Origin: Diploscapter coronatus
Lineage: Eukaryota; Nematoda; Chromadorea; Rhabditida; Rhabditidae
Assembly: GCA_964036155.1 (NCBI GenBank)
Contig: OZ038423.1
Location: forward strand, 1,550,001-1,614,000
Reading direction: 5' to 3'
DNA length: 64,000 nt
The translations under genes and the position numbers were made by a program. Of the stretch, positions 48,047-60,000 are shown in pieces (position 1 is the first letter of the stretch; every line of letters starts with the position of its first letter). The notes under the pieces are model-generated. The model saw only the letters and a list, made by a program, of their open reading frames with translations, searched no databases and had not been told where the DNA came from.

Positions 48047-51000
48047 TCATAACGGCACCATTTCAATACCAACAGTGTTGCTTCGATTCCGATTCTTGTG
48101 GCCTTTTTTCTTCTTTTTGTTGGCGAAATTTCGGCAGGAGTCATTGAACAACGGTCGTTCCGCCTGAAATTGTAGAAAATTAGTCATGAACGACTTTTTA
48201 AGTCATTAAATTGAAATTGAGGTAGAACTAATGCGTGCATCCTTTAGAGCAGGAAGAAAATTTACAGAAATAAATTTGATACCTGATCAAGATCCACGGT
48301 CTCCTCTGTCGTTTCACACTTCCCGATGTAGATGTAGGCGTTACCATTCCGATGCTCCTTCTCAGGCTGAATAAACGGAACGTCTTCGATCAGAGGACTT
48401 TTCCGAGATTCCGCTTCCTCGTTGATCGTTTGGACTATCGTAGATGCTGGCTCTGGAATCCGATTCTTTGAAAGTTAGCAAGTTAAAAACTTTTGCCTGT
48501 ACCTTGAGCCCTATGCACCGCAGCACGACTGTGTTTGACGACGCCGTTTTCCTCTGACTGACTGCTCGTTGCGCTCGATGAGAAAATCGCTGGATCCTCA
48601 GGAACGGAGCTCTGAGTGCTGTGCGTCGAGGTTGATTCCTCCATTTCTGCTTTAACGTGCTCGTTTGGAGTCGTCTTATTTTCTTCGATATCTTGTGGCA
48701 TTTCTTCAGCTTGAGCCGCCGAGATTTTTGTTTTCATGATGGTCGTTCCTGGTTCTCGGGCAAGGATATACGACATGGTCATGCTCTGGTCGTTAAGGAT
48801 GTTGTCGATGCTCACTGCCTTCACAGGTTCCTGCTTTCGCTTAGCAATTTGTGCTCGATTTGGTAGCCCTGACACCGCTCGATTGGCCAGAGCAGAATTC
48901 GGTTGTCGAGGAGGCGGCAGACTGGTTGGCGCTGGTCCATCGGGGAGCTTATGAAGAACGGTTCTGGGGTTGATGCCGACTGGAATGGTTTCGCGCCATA
49001 TCGACGGATCGTCTTCGATTTCGATTATTTCAGGCTCAGGGATCTGGAAGAGAAATTTGAGCTATTTCCACTTGAAATATAATCGAATACCTTGTACAAG
49101 TCCTCTTCGACATCGTTATCTTCTAACTCGACGATAGATTCGAGGTGGCGGCGATCTGGAAACCACCGCTTAGCGCCCACTCCAGTCTTCAGCGCTGAAA
49201 CAACGCTGTTGAACTTTCAAAGAGTTAAAAGTATTTTACCATGCATTCGATATCCTCTCCTCTTTGCAATTCCCAAGAGTTTCTCGAGAGCATTTCTAGC
49301 AGTGATCCTTGCGTCTGCTTCAGTTTCCCACATCTCTGTGACGACGTTGCTCATTTCGACGAGGATCTGGATATTCTTGTTACTTCGTTAAATTTGGTTT
49401 AAAAATACCGGTGTCATAAGCAGTTCCATCCTGAATTCGGGTCTGGTTTTCCGACCGACAACTATCATCCTCATGTCGCCGAGAGTCGGAACCACGCCGA
49501 CTTCCTCTTCGAAGGGCATTTTGTACTCAGGAACAGAGCCCTCATCCTCTGCCTCAGTTCGGGATAGAATTTCCCAGAGCACCTAAAATTAAATGAATCT
49601 TGAAAAGAAACTAAAAAGTGCCTTACCAGAGCAGTAGCGTAGACGTCGATCTGCTTGAACGCAGACGAAGTGAACTCTTGTGCCGCTTCGAGCATTTCTG
49701 GGGCCATGTAGCGGCGAGTGCCAACCTAAAACAAAACATGATTCCCTTGGTTCTGCAAATAAATTGAAGCTTACCAGTGAAAGTTCGGTCTTGTTCGCCG
49801 ATCCATGCTCATATTTGCAAGCGAGTCCGAAATCTCCCAAGCAGGTGGTCAGATCATGTCGAATGAGGATGTTCTTGGACTTGATGTCTCTGAAAAAATT
49901 TGCCGTTCGTTAAGTTATCTTGAAGGTTGAATTACCTGTGAACAATCATCGGCTTGACCGTCGCTCCATTCTCATACTCCTCGCTGTGCAAGTAGCTAAC
50001 AGCAGACATTATTTCGATGCACATCTTCAGCGCTCGGACTGGGACGTATTGGAAGTCCTTCAAGTGATCGAACAAGCTGTGATTCTCCATGTACTCTGTG
50101 ATGATCCACAGTCGATCTTGTTTGTCGTCATAGCCCAAGAACTGAAGAATGAACTCATGCTTTTGAACTCTCAGGATTTCGTAGATCCCCTGAAATTGTC
50201 GATAAAAATCAGATTTGAAGAGAATACAAGTGCCTTTTCAGTCTTGTAGCTTTCGACGCTACACTTGTCGTTAGCGAAATGCTGCTTGATGGCGACGATC
50301 ATCCTTCCTTGGGGTCGTTTCCACTCGCCTCGGAATACCTCTCCGAACCGACCTCGGGCGATCGACTAAATTAGGATCTTTGAAAATTCTAGCTTGAATC
50401 AAATCTACCGTAAACTCGTTGATGTCCAAGTCATCTGTGGTGCCGCCTCCGATCAAGTCATCCAGCAGTTTCTCTTTGGTATCCGTAGCGACTACCAGCT
50501 TGTCCTATAATTGAACGATAGAAGCAAGTTTATTTCAAAATTCGATGCCTTATGCTTGCTCTGTCGGTCCTTCAGCCATTTCTTTAGATGCTTATAAAGA
50601 CATATTGGAAGTATGCACGCCAAAGATAGGCAAATCGGGATGAGCAGTGTCGGCAAAAACCAGAAGAGAAACTCATTCTTCGAATAGTCTGAAAATTGTT
50701 TGCTAAATATTTGAAATGTTCCTTCAGATCTAGTAGATTTTGCAAAGAAGATGAGGTCAAATTTCAGCTATGGCGAAAAATGAATCTTTCTTATTTTCAA
50801 TTTAACACACAAGAATATCGAATTCTTCTTCCGTAAGGGTCATTGTAGGGGTTGGCGGGGTCGTAGTGAATGAATCCTCGGGCCATTGATACTAATTAGG
50901 GTGGTTAAATATTTAGCTAGAGTGATTGGCTAGACAATTAGGTTAAAGTTACCGAGTTGTTCTTGATCGACAAGCAAAGTGGTGTCTCTTTTGTCGGGGG

Positions 51001-51543
51001 GAAAGAGGTAGACGAGCTGATTGCAATTGGTGGATCTGCAGCAGCAATGGTGCCACCCATTACTGTCCGTACTCCCGATTCGGGGCGTGGCGCACTGCAA
51101 TTAGACGATTAGCTGGGGATTAAATCTAGATTAAGCGAGAGATAAAACGGAGATAATTGCGACTATAATGGGGCCCGCGAATGATTTTCGAATGGTCCAT
51201 TGTGGTAAACAACGTCTGCCCGTTCCTGGTCAAAGATCTTTCAAATAGCATTCCTACTGTAAAATCTTGGATTTCAACGAATAGATAGAGGTAATTGAGA
51301 AGGTATAATGAGCTGATACATGAGAAAAAAGAACCTTCTGAATGATCTTGATTGGTAAATAATATCAGCTACTGGTCAAAGATCGAATGATTTATGATTC
51401 ATATAAATCCTCACCTTCTCGGGGCTCTCCCCGTTCTTCTCGTCGTCAAAGCTGCATTCTCCTACGATTGCGTTGTAGTACCCCCAGCAGCCCCGATGAA
51501 TGATGCGTTCTTCGGAGATGGGCTTTTCGGACTGGTTACCGTG
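48047..51543 (-). CDS. daf-4: Type II TGF-beta/BMP receptor Ser/Thr kinase DAF-4, 5' end missing
   Basis: Single-pass receptor kinase that phosphorylates type I receptors. The first exon found (51415-51543, 43 codons) carries [19 protein letters not shown], matching the GCW region of activin type II ectodomains. Next comes [19 protein letters not shown] then RSTNCNQLV, the cysteine box. A Thr-rich stalk leads to the membrane segment [20 protein letters not shown] (50640). The kinase has GRFGEV, VAIK (50300), catalytic HRDIKSKN (49920), DFG in [12 protein letters not shown] (49830) and MAPEML (49700). It is followed by a long tail ending [10 protein letters not shown], stop at 48047. The signal peptide and first ectodomain cysteines are not found upstream; a kelch gene copy starts 58 bp away on the other strand. 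Two introns (after 50560 and 50230) seem to use GC donors. Nematodes have one type II receptor, so DAF-4 is the likely identity. Confidence 0.88.
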
Positions 51544-51601
51544 CTTAAATGTTCAAAATTGTCCCGTTCAGTCCTATTTTTCTTCCTATTAGTAAAGTAG
51601 C

Positions 51602-52550
51602 ATGAAACGGCTCATAGAAAAAGACACGGGTTTTCTAAGAAATAGTATGAGAAAGCAAGAGAAGAAAAGAAAAAAAGTGATGCCTTTTCTAACTGGTGTT
51701 CCGGTGTCCTGGTTTCAAGAGGTCTGCCCAACAAATCCATTAATAATCGATTCAAAGAATTCTACAGGTCCAGATCCTCCTGAATGGCGTAGATGTGCAT
51801 CAGTCGCTTATTTCAAAGACAAATTATACTATTTGGGTGGAAGGGATCCTGAAACAGAGAAAGATACGAATCGAGTTGATGTAAGAAAATTCATGAAAAT
51901 TTATCATAAAAGTGATTTAGATTTTAGTGAATGGAAAATGGGAAAAAGAACCTACTTTTCCCTTCCCCTTTACTTTCGCACAGTCAATCATTTGTAATGA
52001 AGAGTTATATGGTTTTTATTAGAATTTTTAAAATAATATTAATCAAAAATTAAGTAATTGATGGATGGGATAGTAGAAAGATATATCGATTATCAGCCGA
52101 TGAACGGGAATGGGTTAAAATAGGAGAAATTAAAGAAGACAGTTATGGATGTGCAATCACATCGTTAAATGGAAAAATTTACATAACTGGAGGAGGATGG
52201 AAATGGTTACTTTTATATGTTAAATAATGTATCATTATATATTTAGTAATGGTATATTAAAATCCTCTATATGTTTCGACCCCTCAGCTCCAGTTGACAG
52301 TCGAATTTCTCGAATCGCTGATATGAATTATGTAAGATGCAATCATTCTCTTGTTGTCGCAAATGCAAAATTGTATGCAATCGGAGGGTGAGTTAAAATT
52401 GACACAAAATTAATAGCATTTACGTTTTATAGCACATTTTACAATAGATCAACGCATAGCAAGGATAATGTCAAATATATCGAAGAATACGATCCAAATG
52501 TAAATAAATGGACAGTTGCTGGCCAAATTGATCTCAAGAAATTGCAATAA
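51602..52550 (+). CDS. 5'-truncated kelch-repeat copy with a new first exon
   Basis: Five exons, 51602-51880, 51921-52011, 52055-52205, 52247-52387 and 52448-52550, join without a stop to 254 residues. From [20 protein letters not shown] onward it aligns exon for exon with the kelch gene at 44807-46822, with the same intron positions and phases. Gly-Gly blades: KDKLYYLGG, GKIYITGGG, AKLYAIGG. It ends VNKWTVAGQIDLKKLQ. The first 50 or so codons (MKRLIEKDTGFLRNSMRKQE on) have no counterpart; part corresponds to an intron of the parent and the rest to repeat-like DNA. The N-terminal third of the parent is absent. It could be a young chimeric gene or a pseudogene whose frame has not yet decayed. 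Transcription is not shown by sequence. Confidence 0.6.
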
Positions 52551-52811
52551 AGTATTCGAAAATTATTTTTTTTCAATTTGAATATTTTTCCCTTTAACTT
52601 GTTTTCAGGACTGTGTCGGAATTATGATTTTGAAAAATTAGAAACCAGAGTCGGAATTCCGAACAGTCTTGCTTGTCTCTCATCCAATATCTACACAACC
52701 TTACAAAATATTTCACAATCTCGCTTTGTTTTGCTAGTTGATGAGTAAAAGATGGTATAAATTTTGATTATTACTCTCCTCTTATGGCCTTGATCACGAT
52801 CAAATTATGAT

Positions 52812-52912
52812 CAAAACCAGACCTAGGGAGCATTTTCGTCAGACGAAAGTAAACTATAGGAGGTAGGTCGCAAGGGGTATCTGACGATCGTCTTCCCTAG
52901 GTTTGAGCACAA
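52812..52912. repeat. MITE-like family C copy
   Basis: ACCTAGGGAGCATTTTCGTC at the left and TCTTCCCTAGGTTTGAGC at the right; ends CCTAGGGA / TCCCTAGG are inverted repeats. Confidence 0.75.
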
Positions 52913-53218
52913 TGTAAACATGTATTTAGAATATATTCTGAAGCTCAAATATTTTGAAACGGAATCTGAAAATGGCATCAAAATAAAAGCGAAAAAGTTG
53001 TATTTTAGTCTCATAATTATCTACTAGGTCTAATTAACTGCCCTGAGCTTTATCTTCGGTTCCCCGGTGGATCTACAAATTTTGTTGCAGCATCGCTTAA
53101 TGGTTATAAAAATAATTCTTTATTTTTCAATGTTTCACGCAGATTTTCAGTTCTCCCTAAAATCTGAATGTACCAACCCTACCATTATACGCGCGTTAGT
53201 TAGTTCGTGCCTCGGACT

Positions 53219-53292
53219 AGCCTTTAGTATTTCACACCCACTTTTTTCCCTACTCTCTCCGCAAAAAGTGGGTATGGAATACTAAAGGCTAG
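53219..53292. repeat. MITE-like family F copy, near-perfect hairpin
   Basis: CTAGCCTTTAGTATTTCACA, then CCCACTTTTT, mirrored by AAAAAGTGGGTATGGAATAC and TAAAGGCTAG. The least degraded of the three family F copies. Confidence 0.8.
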
Positions 53293-54002
53293 TGAAGACA
53301 CGGAGACACTGCTAATCCTACATGAAAGAGTCAGTCGGTATGAGATTTCCCTTTCCTGATTCGTCCAAGAGAGGCATAATAAGAAAGAGATATTTCGTTT
53401 TGCTTTCATTTATCTGACCCCCTCTCACTTGGGAATGACCGCAATTCTTCACTCTCTGCTTCTCTGCATCCTCTCACTTTCCCTTTGAAGTTTCGCTTTC
53501 ATTGTTTTCCTCTAACATGCACTATTTCCAACACATTGCGCATTTCTCAGTCCCTCTAAAACTGTTCATTTCGCCGCTTTTCCTTTCCATTTTCATTTAC
53601 GATTTCCAAATTAACGTTATTTCTGCTAAAAAAATTCCTCACGTCTTGTTTATGCTTAACATCAGATGCTGATAATGTTATCACATTTAGGCAGCTATTT
53701 TTGTCCATCACTCATTGATAAAATCTCCCTTATCTTTTATCAGTTTCGGAGGAATTTCTCTAACTTTCACTTTGAATTGTTAGAATAAAAAGCGTGAAGT
53801 CATTTTTCTTATTAGACTGCAATTATATAGTTTCACTTATGAGAATGATTGTTATCGCCAGATTAATATTATATCGTTCTTTATTTTACTTTTAGACTCC
53901 TTTAACATAGTTGTCATGCAATGTGTCATTTAATAACTGATTAAACGCCAGATTACATTCAAATAATTATTGTCCTTAAATTTCAATAATTTAAATTCCA
54001 GA

Positions 54003-57000
54003 ATGCGTCTACACGCATTTCTTCTGCAATTTCTGTTCCACCTAACTTGGGCTCAATTCGACCTGTTCTCCTCGCAGCAAACGATGGAGGACATTTCGGA
54101 TCAGTTCGGAATGAGTCAGGCCTTGGCTGCTTGGGGCAAGGTCTTCAGGCGGATTTCCAATCGACATGATCCTAGATAGTTAGTCACTTTTTCGAAATTA
54201 TCTTATTTAAAACCACCACCGTGAAAAGGGTTCAAAGAAAAACCGACTTACAGAGGCAATTTGTAAAAGTAGCCACGTAGCCCCCCGAAAAAATTATTTT
54301 TAACGGAAACAGCATTGACCAGAGAACCTCTTCCACATACTATTTTGCTCAAAATCGGTACCCTTCCGGGAGCTGCATAGCTACTTTTACAGATTATCGC
54401 TGCGAATGTTGTATTCGCTTTAAACATCCTATATCGAGTGAATGAAAATATTATTCGCCTCACAAATAAAGCGCTGAACCAAATAAATGAAAAAGGGATC
54501 AGTGTTCAAGTTTTTCCACGTTCGAAAACAGCCGATTTAATAAAATGTGTAATTTAAATTAATGGCCCTAAGTAGTGTCTATGACATACCATTTCCTTAG
54601 AATTTGAAATGTAAAAATGATCACAAATAGGTAATAAATTTGAATTTATAATTTACTTCAAATTGTTAAAATTTAAGCAATGACCCCAGCAAACTTCGCG
54701 AGTTCACGATATCTCCCAAAGTGCCAGATGGCATCGATCCAAATTCATTACGCAAGAAGAAAGGGGAAATCATCAATGAAAAACTGCTCAATATTATCTT
54801 GCCTAGGTAACTTTTAACTTAAGCCTTTTAAAATTGATTTTTTGTAGGATAAAGGGCGAAGACCCGTTCTCAACTTCTACTACTACTACTACGACTACAA
54901 CAACAACTCAGAAACCAACGACTAAACCTAAGCCGAAGAAATCTAAAAAGGGTAAATCGCAGAAGAAAACTACTCCTTTGCCTCAGGATGATACTGAAAT
55001 AACTGAGAGCGAAGGAGAAGAATACCCTGTCAGTTATGAAGAAGAGTCTGAAAACGATGTCAATGAAGAGGTCTATTAAGCTTATTAAACAGTTTTAGAA
55101 ACTTATCGAATTTTTAGGAAACTGAAAAGTCTTCCAAGACAAGCACCTCGAAAAAACCGGTTGGTTGAACTTTTTGCCCTTATTTGGGAAAGTTTGTGTG
55201 CAAATAAAGCTCTCGCTTGTGGATTTAGACTGAAACAACAAAGACGACAATAGAAACAACGACGACGAAACCGGTTTCTGAAGACTCGGCGACGAAAATG
55301 ACAACTACAACGGTAAAAGAGCCACAATTCACTGTGGTCTTCCACACCCAAAGGCAACTGAAAGAGGAGGAAGCCAAAATTGAATCGACTATTCTGAGGT
55401 ACCTAATTTATAAAGGATATCTGAAAAACCACCTGACATCATAACACATGGTACATGCGAAATGTATGACTACGCAAGAAGGTGGGCATATCTCGAGTAT
55501 GATATTTTGCTTGCGTCATGTGGCTCCAGGTAGCCATTTATAGAACATTGTTTTTTTTCTGAAGTTAAAATATCAAAATATCAGGATTCATAAAAAAAAA
55601 CTAACTCAGGATTAAAGTTAATTCCGTATTTTAAATCACTGAATATAATTACAGAATGATCAATGAAACCGTCAAAGAGAAGGAGAAGATCACCTTAGAA
55701 AGCAGTACTTCGTCGACGCCAATTTCAAGCACCCCATCTACAACGAAGAAGCAGGGTGCAACCACGACAGTTAGCACCATCACCGTTTCTGACTCCAAGA
55801 TCAACGCCACGACGACGGCAACTACGGCAGCTCCGAAGAAGAACGAATCTATTTCGGACGTCAAGATTCCTGGAGTCAATATCACAATTCCATCGGAGCC
55901 CATTAAATTGGAAAGCAAGCCCGAGTACATCAAGAAGCTGGAAGAGTTGTATTTGAATGAGTCACGACAAGTCGAAAAGTTGCTAGCTCCGAGTGAAGTC
56001 GAGAAAGTCGATAACGAAACCGTCATTGCTGGATTGTCGAGGAAAACCAATGCTGAATTGGAACATCAATTGAAGGAAGAGGCTAAGAGGGTATAGTTAG
56101 ATTATACACTGTCTCACGTTTATTGACAATCAGTACAGGTAAAAATTAGGACACATGAAAGAGGCAAAAATCGATAATCGTAATCCTGGATATAGATTTT
56201 GTAAAATTTAATTACCATTTCCATCACATCAAACTACAGTATATTGTTACCATTTTAATCTCATGTAAATGGAATGCACAGACTAATGACGCTGCTTCCG
56301 ATTGTTAATAAACACAATATTGTGTTACAGTAACTCTTTGAAATTAGAATATTTTAGCTGCTAAATTTGCTGGACGTCGAAAAGGAGCACGATCGAGTGA
56401 ATTACGATGCTTTTGAACAACGTCAAAGAGAAAGAGATGCCGCTAGAACCAAGATCAACGAATTCCTACAGAAAATGGGTAAAAATTGAAAATTTTCTGC
56501 AAATTATCGATTGTTCGGAATGTAGAAAATCTCAACGCGATTCTGGCAGCGAAAGCAGAGACGAAGAACAAAACTGAGAAGGGAAAGGCTCAGGACGTGA
56601 AGATCATCACTGCAAATTTGGCAGTTGAAGATCCGAAGAATTCAACGACAACGACGACGACAAGGCTGATGACGACGTTGAAAATGACTTCTGAATCCTC
56701 AACGACACAAATGACGACGACAGAGAAACCAAGTACTACTGTATCTGAGAAGAAAAACAGTCGGGTATAATATTCATTAACTATTAAGCACGTGGATTAA
56801 ATTGAATTCTGTTCAAAATGTTAAGATCCGTTGACATTTTAACTTTGGGTTAAAGTTAACTTGAAGTACTGCCAATGGCCGCTTACTTGGGATAAAATAA
56901 AAGTGATGAAAATCCGACTCATAGAAATTAGCACGCTGTTTGAAAACGAATAGACTCCATTCCGTCGATTCGAGGAATGACTTTGGCGACTATTCGATAT

Positions 57001-60000
57001 TACGCAAAACACATCTTGCATATTCGAACTTGCGCGTCGTTTATTTTATCCCAAGTGACTGCTATTGACAATATAAGACAACAGTTCATTTAATTGCAGG
57101 AGGAGACAACGACGACAACAGATTCGAGCAAATTGCCTGAGGCTGAAGAGGAAGAGGAAGAATCGTCATTCAGTCAGGGAACGTCGGAAGAAGACAACGA
57201 AAGCGGCGAAAAGAATCCATCGGCATTTATCGCTGAAGGCAGCACAGAGGATAGCGATGAAGAAGCTGAAACATCTGAGACTGAGCCCGAGAAAGTAGAA
57301 GAGAAAAAGAAGGACAAGAAAAGTGACGAGGAAGTGAAAAGTAAGCTGATCTTCACGCAATTGCAAGTTGATGACATTCTTTTAGAAAATGGTTAATTAT
57401 GTGTGTCATATGGAAATTATCGATTTTTCGTCATTTTGATTGGTTTTTATATTTTAGTGCGCTCGATGAATGAGCAGAAGAAGAAGAAGAAGGACAAGAA
57501 AGACAAGAAGAAGCGAAAGAAATCGAAAAAACATCATTCCGATGCGGTGAAGATCCCCATGGAGGACGAGCCTGCGACCACGCAAAGCACAACTTTGGCT
57601 GCCGATATTGGCGGAAGCAATTCTACCGCACCGAGCACTGGATCGACTGTATTCAATTTGAATGTAAGATTATTCGGTCACTTAAAAAAGTTCATGATAA
57701 CATTACCCATGGCCAAAGCTAAATAGTGCGCACTTATAACAACGATATATATCTCCTACACTAGTTTTGTTCGATATGTCTCATGTGGTTTCCAAGATGT
57801 CGCTATTCACGAAACTTATTTCTTGATTATAATTTCAGGCCAACGCAAATTCCGAGTCAAACCCCAACATAGCCAACGTGATAACTCCCGTCGTAGGCAT
57901 TCTGGATGGAATCTCACCCATTCTTCTTCCATTATTAAGCAGACCAAGGGTAGGAAGCCGCAAATAAAGCTGATCTTCATTGAGCATCTCTTAGGTAGTG
58001 GCATCGGGGTCGAGAACTTATACCCCTGAGCAGGACTCTGATAGAGACGTCAGTAGATACGGTAGCGCGGCTGCAAGAGGAGTGCAGACTTATGACACTA
58101 AAGGTTTGAAATTAGAGCAACCTGAAAAGTAGTTGCATACGAAATAGTATGGGGGAGAGTCTTTTCCCTCACAAATCCTATACTATTTCGCATGCAAAAC
58201 GATGCAACTACTTCTCTAATTGCCGAAATTAGCATAATTTATCAGTTTTTAATGACCCTTCAGACCCATCAGATAGCGTGGACGCAGAAAACTCGCTGAT
58301 TGGTTTCGGAACCCAAATTGCTAGGGAAATCCTGGCACCTGGATCCATGAAGCGAGATCGGATTTTGAGGCAGAAGGCTATCGAAGTTGCCATTGAAGAG
58401 GCTAAGAAGAAGAGCAAAATCAATGCGGTCATTTGATTACTGTAGTTTTAAAATAGAAGATTCCTTTTAAGTTATAAAAATACAGAACCATGACCCCATT
58501 TCTTAGGATATACTTATGAAAATATAAGACCATGTGCATTGTAAAAACTCCCCGTATTTACAGACGGCTAGTTCTTCCTACTTCTCCGCTTTTCCTACAT
58601 TCCCCGCCCTTCCTATCCGTCTGTAAATACAGGGAACCTACTATAAAGTATAAGTTAAAAGACTCCTTAAAAAGTAAAAATAAGGGGGCATGGCCTTCTA
58701 TTTTTAGGGTGAAATTTTTCAGGACAAGTTCGTCACCGGAGCTCCACTAGACCTATCGAACTCCGATCAAGCTACAAATGAATCAGAAGCGATTGCAGAA
58801 AAAGAACGACGCAGACAGGAGATATTGAAGAAACGAGAAGAAGCAAGGGAACAACGAAAAGCTTTGAAGGAAGAGAAAAAGAGGAGAAAGCTTGAAAAAG
58901 TCAAGAAATACGAAGGAGAAATACCTCAGGAAGTAACTTTTAATGGGGGAGAAAAACTCATGCAGATCAACAACATTCAGACTATACCGAGCTATTTGCC
59001 TCCGTACTTCGTTCCTCCTCCGAAGGGATATTCGGGACCTCTGGCCCCACCCCCACCTCCACCAGAATTCCTTACCAAAAGCAAAACGTCGACTCCTAGA
59101 AGTAGGAAGAATAGTCTATTTCGATATTATGTTCCTAAATTTATGCAATTTGATCGAAACTTATTCTTTAAAAAAAATCTTAGCATTTAAGTCTACGTTT
59201 CAAGTTAAGCTTCTTTTTTTAAATTGAATCATTCACCCTGAAGTTTTATGCATAAGTTTTCAAATGTGAACAAATTTTCTAAAAACTAAGCAATATTTTG
59301 GAGATTGTAATCGAAATATTGAAATTCAGAAGAAGTAGCCTATCCGATCCCGATATCCTATTCGAACCAGATGTCGGGAGGGTCGTTTGGCAGCCCGAAC
59401 CGAAGAGGGCCTTCTTCCGATTATCTTACTGTGGACGGAGCCTCGTCTCCGTCAGCCAACGCCCCTTATTACGAGCCACGAATTAATGAGCTCAACGAAT
59501 TCCAGCAGTCTGTCAGACATGAAATTCCTAAGTTCAATGGTAAAATTCAAATAACAACTTCGATTTTTGGCAACCTGCAAAATTTGTTGCATCGTTATAT
59601 ACGAAATAGTATTGTTGATGCCGAAATCTGGAAGGCGTACAAAGTAGTGCATAGTTATTTTTAGTGGCTAGAAAAGCGAAAAATAGCACGCGATAAGGAG
59701 AGACTGGCCTAAAATCGCTTCTTTTTCCCTTCATTTTCGACCTCAGATTTTGGCGTCAACAATAAAGGAAGATAATCTTTTCCCTAACAAATTCGATACT
59801 ATTTTGCATGCAACTACTTTCCAAATTGCAGTTTTTTTTGTTTATAAGATTTTATTAAATTCAGATAAGGACGTTGGCTATGAACAAGGTAGAGCAGGAG
59901 TGAAATCAGCTTTTGCTGACGATTCAGGGTTACTGATGGACAGACCTATTCCAGGTATCATTTACAGAGTGCGCTAAATGTCTGGACCACTGTTGCTCTT

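Larger units (their letters stand above)
52551..54002. other. Intergenic region upstream of the Thr/Lys/Glu-rich gene
   Basis: No exon on either strand. I searched the minus strand here for the missing first exons of daf-4 and saw no signal peptide or cysteine-rich segment. Two repeats (52812-52912, 53219-53292) lie inside. Confidence 0.5.
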
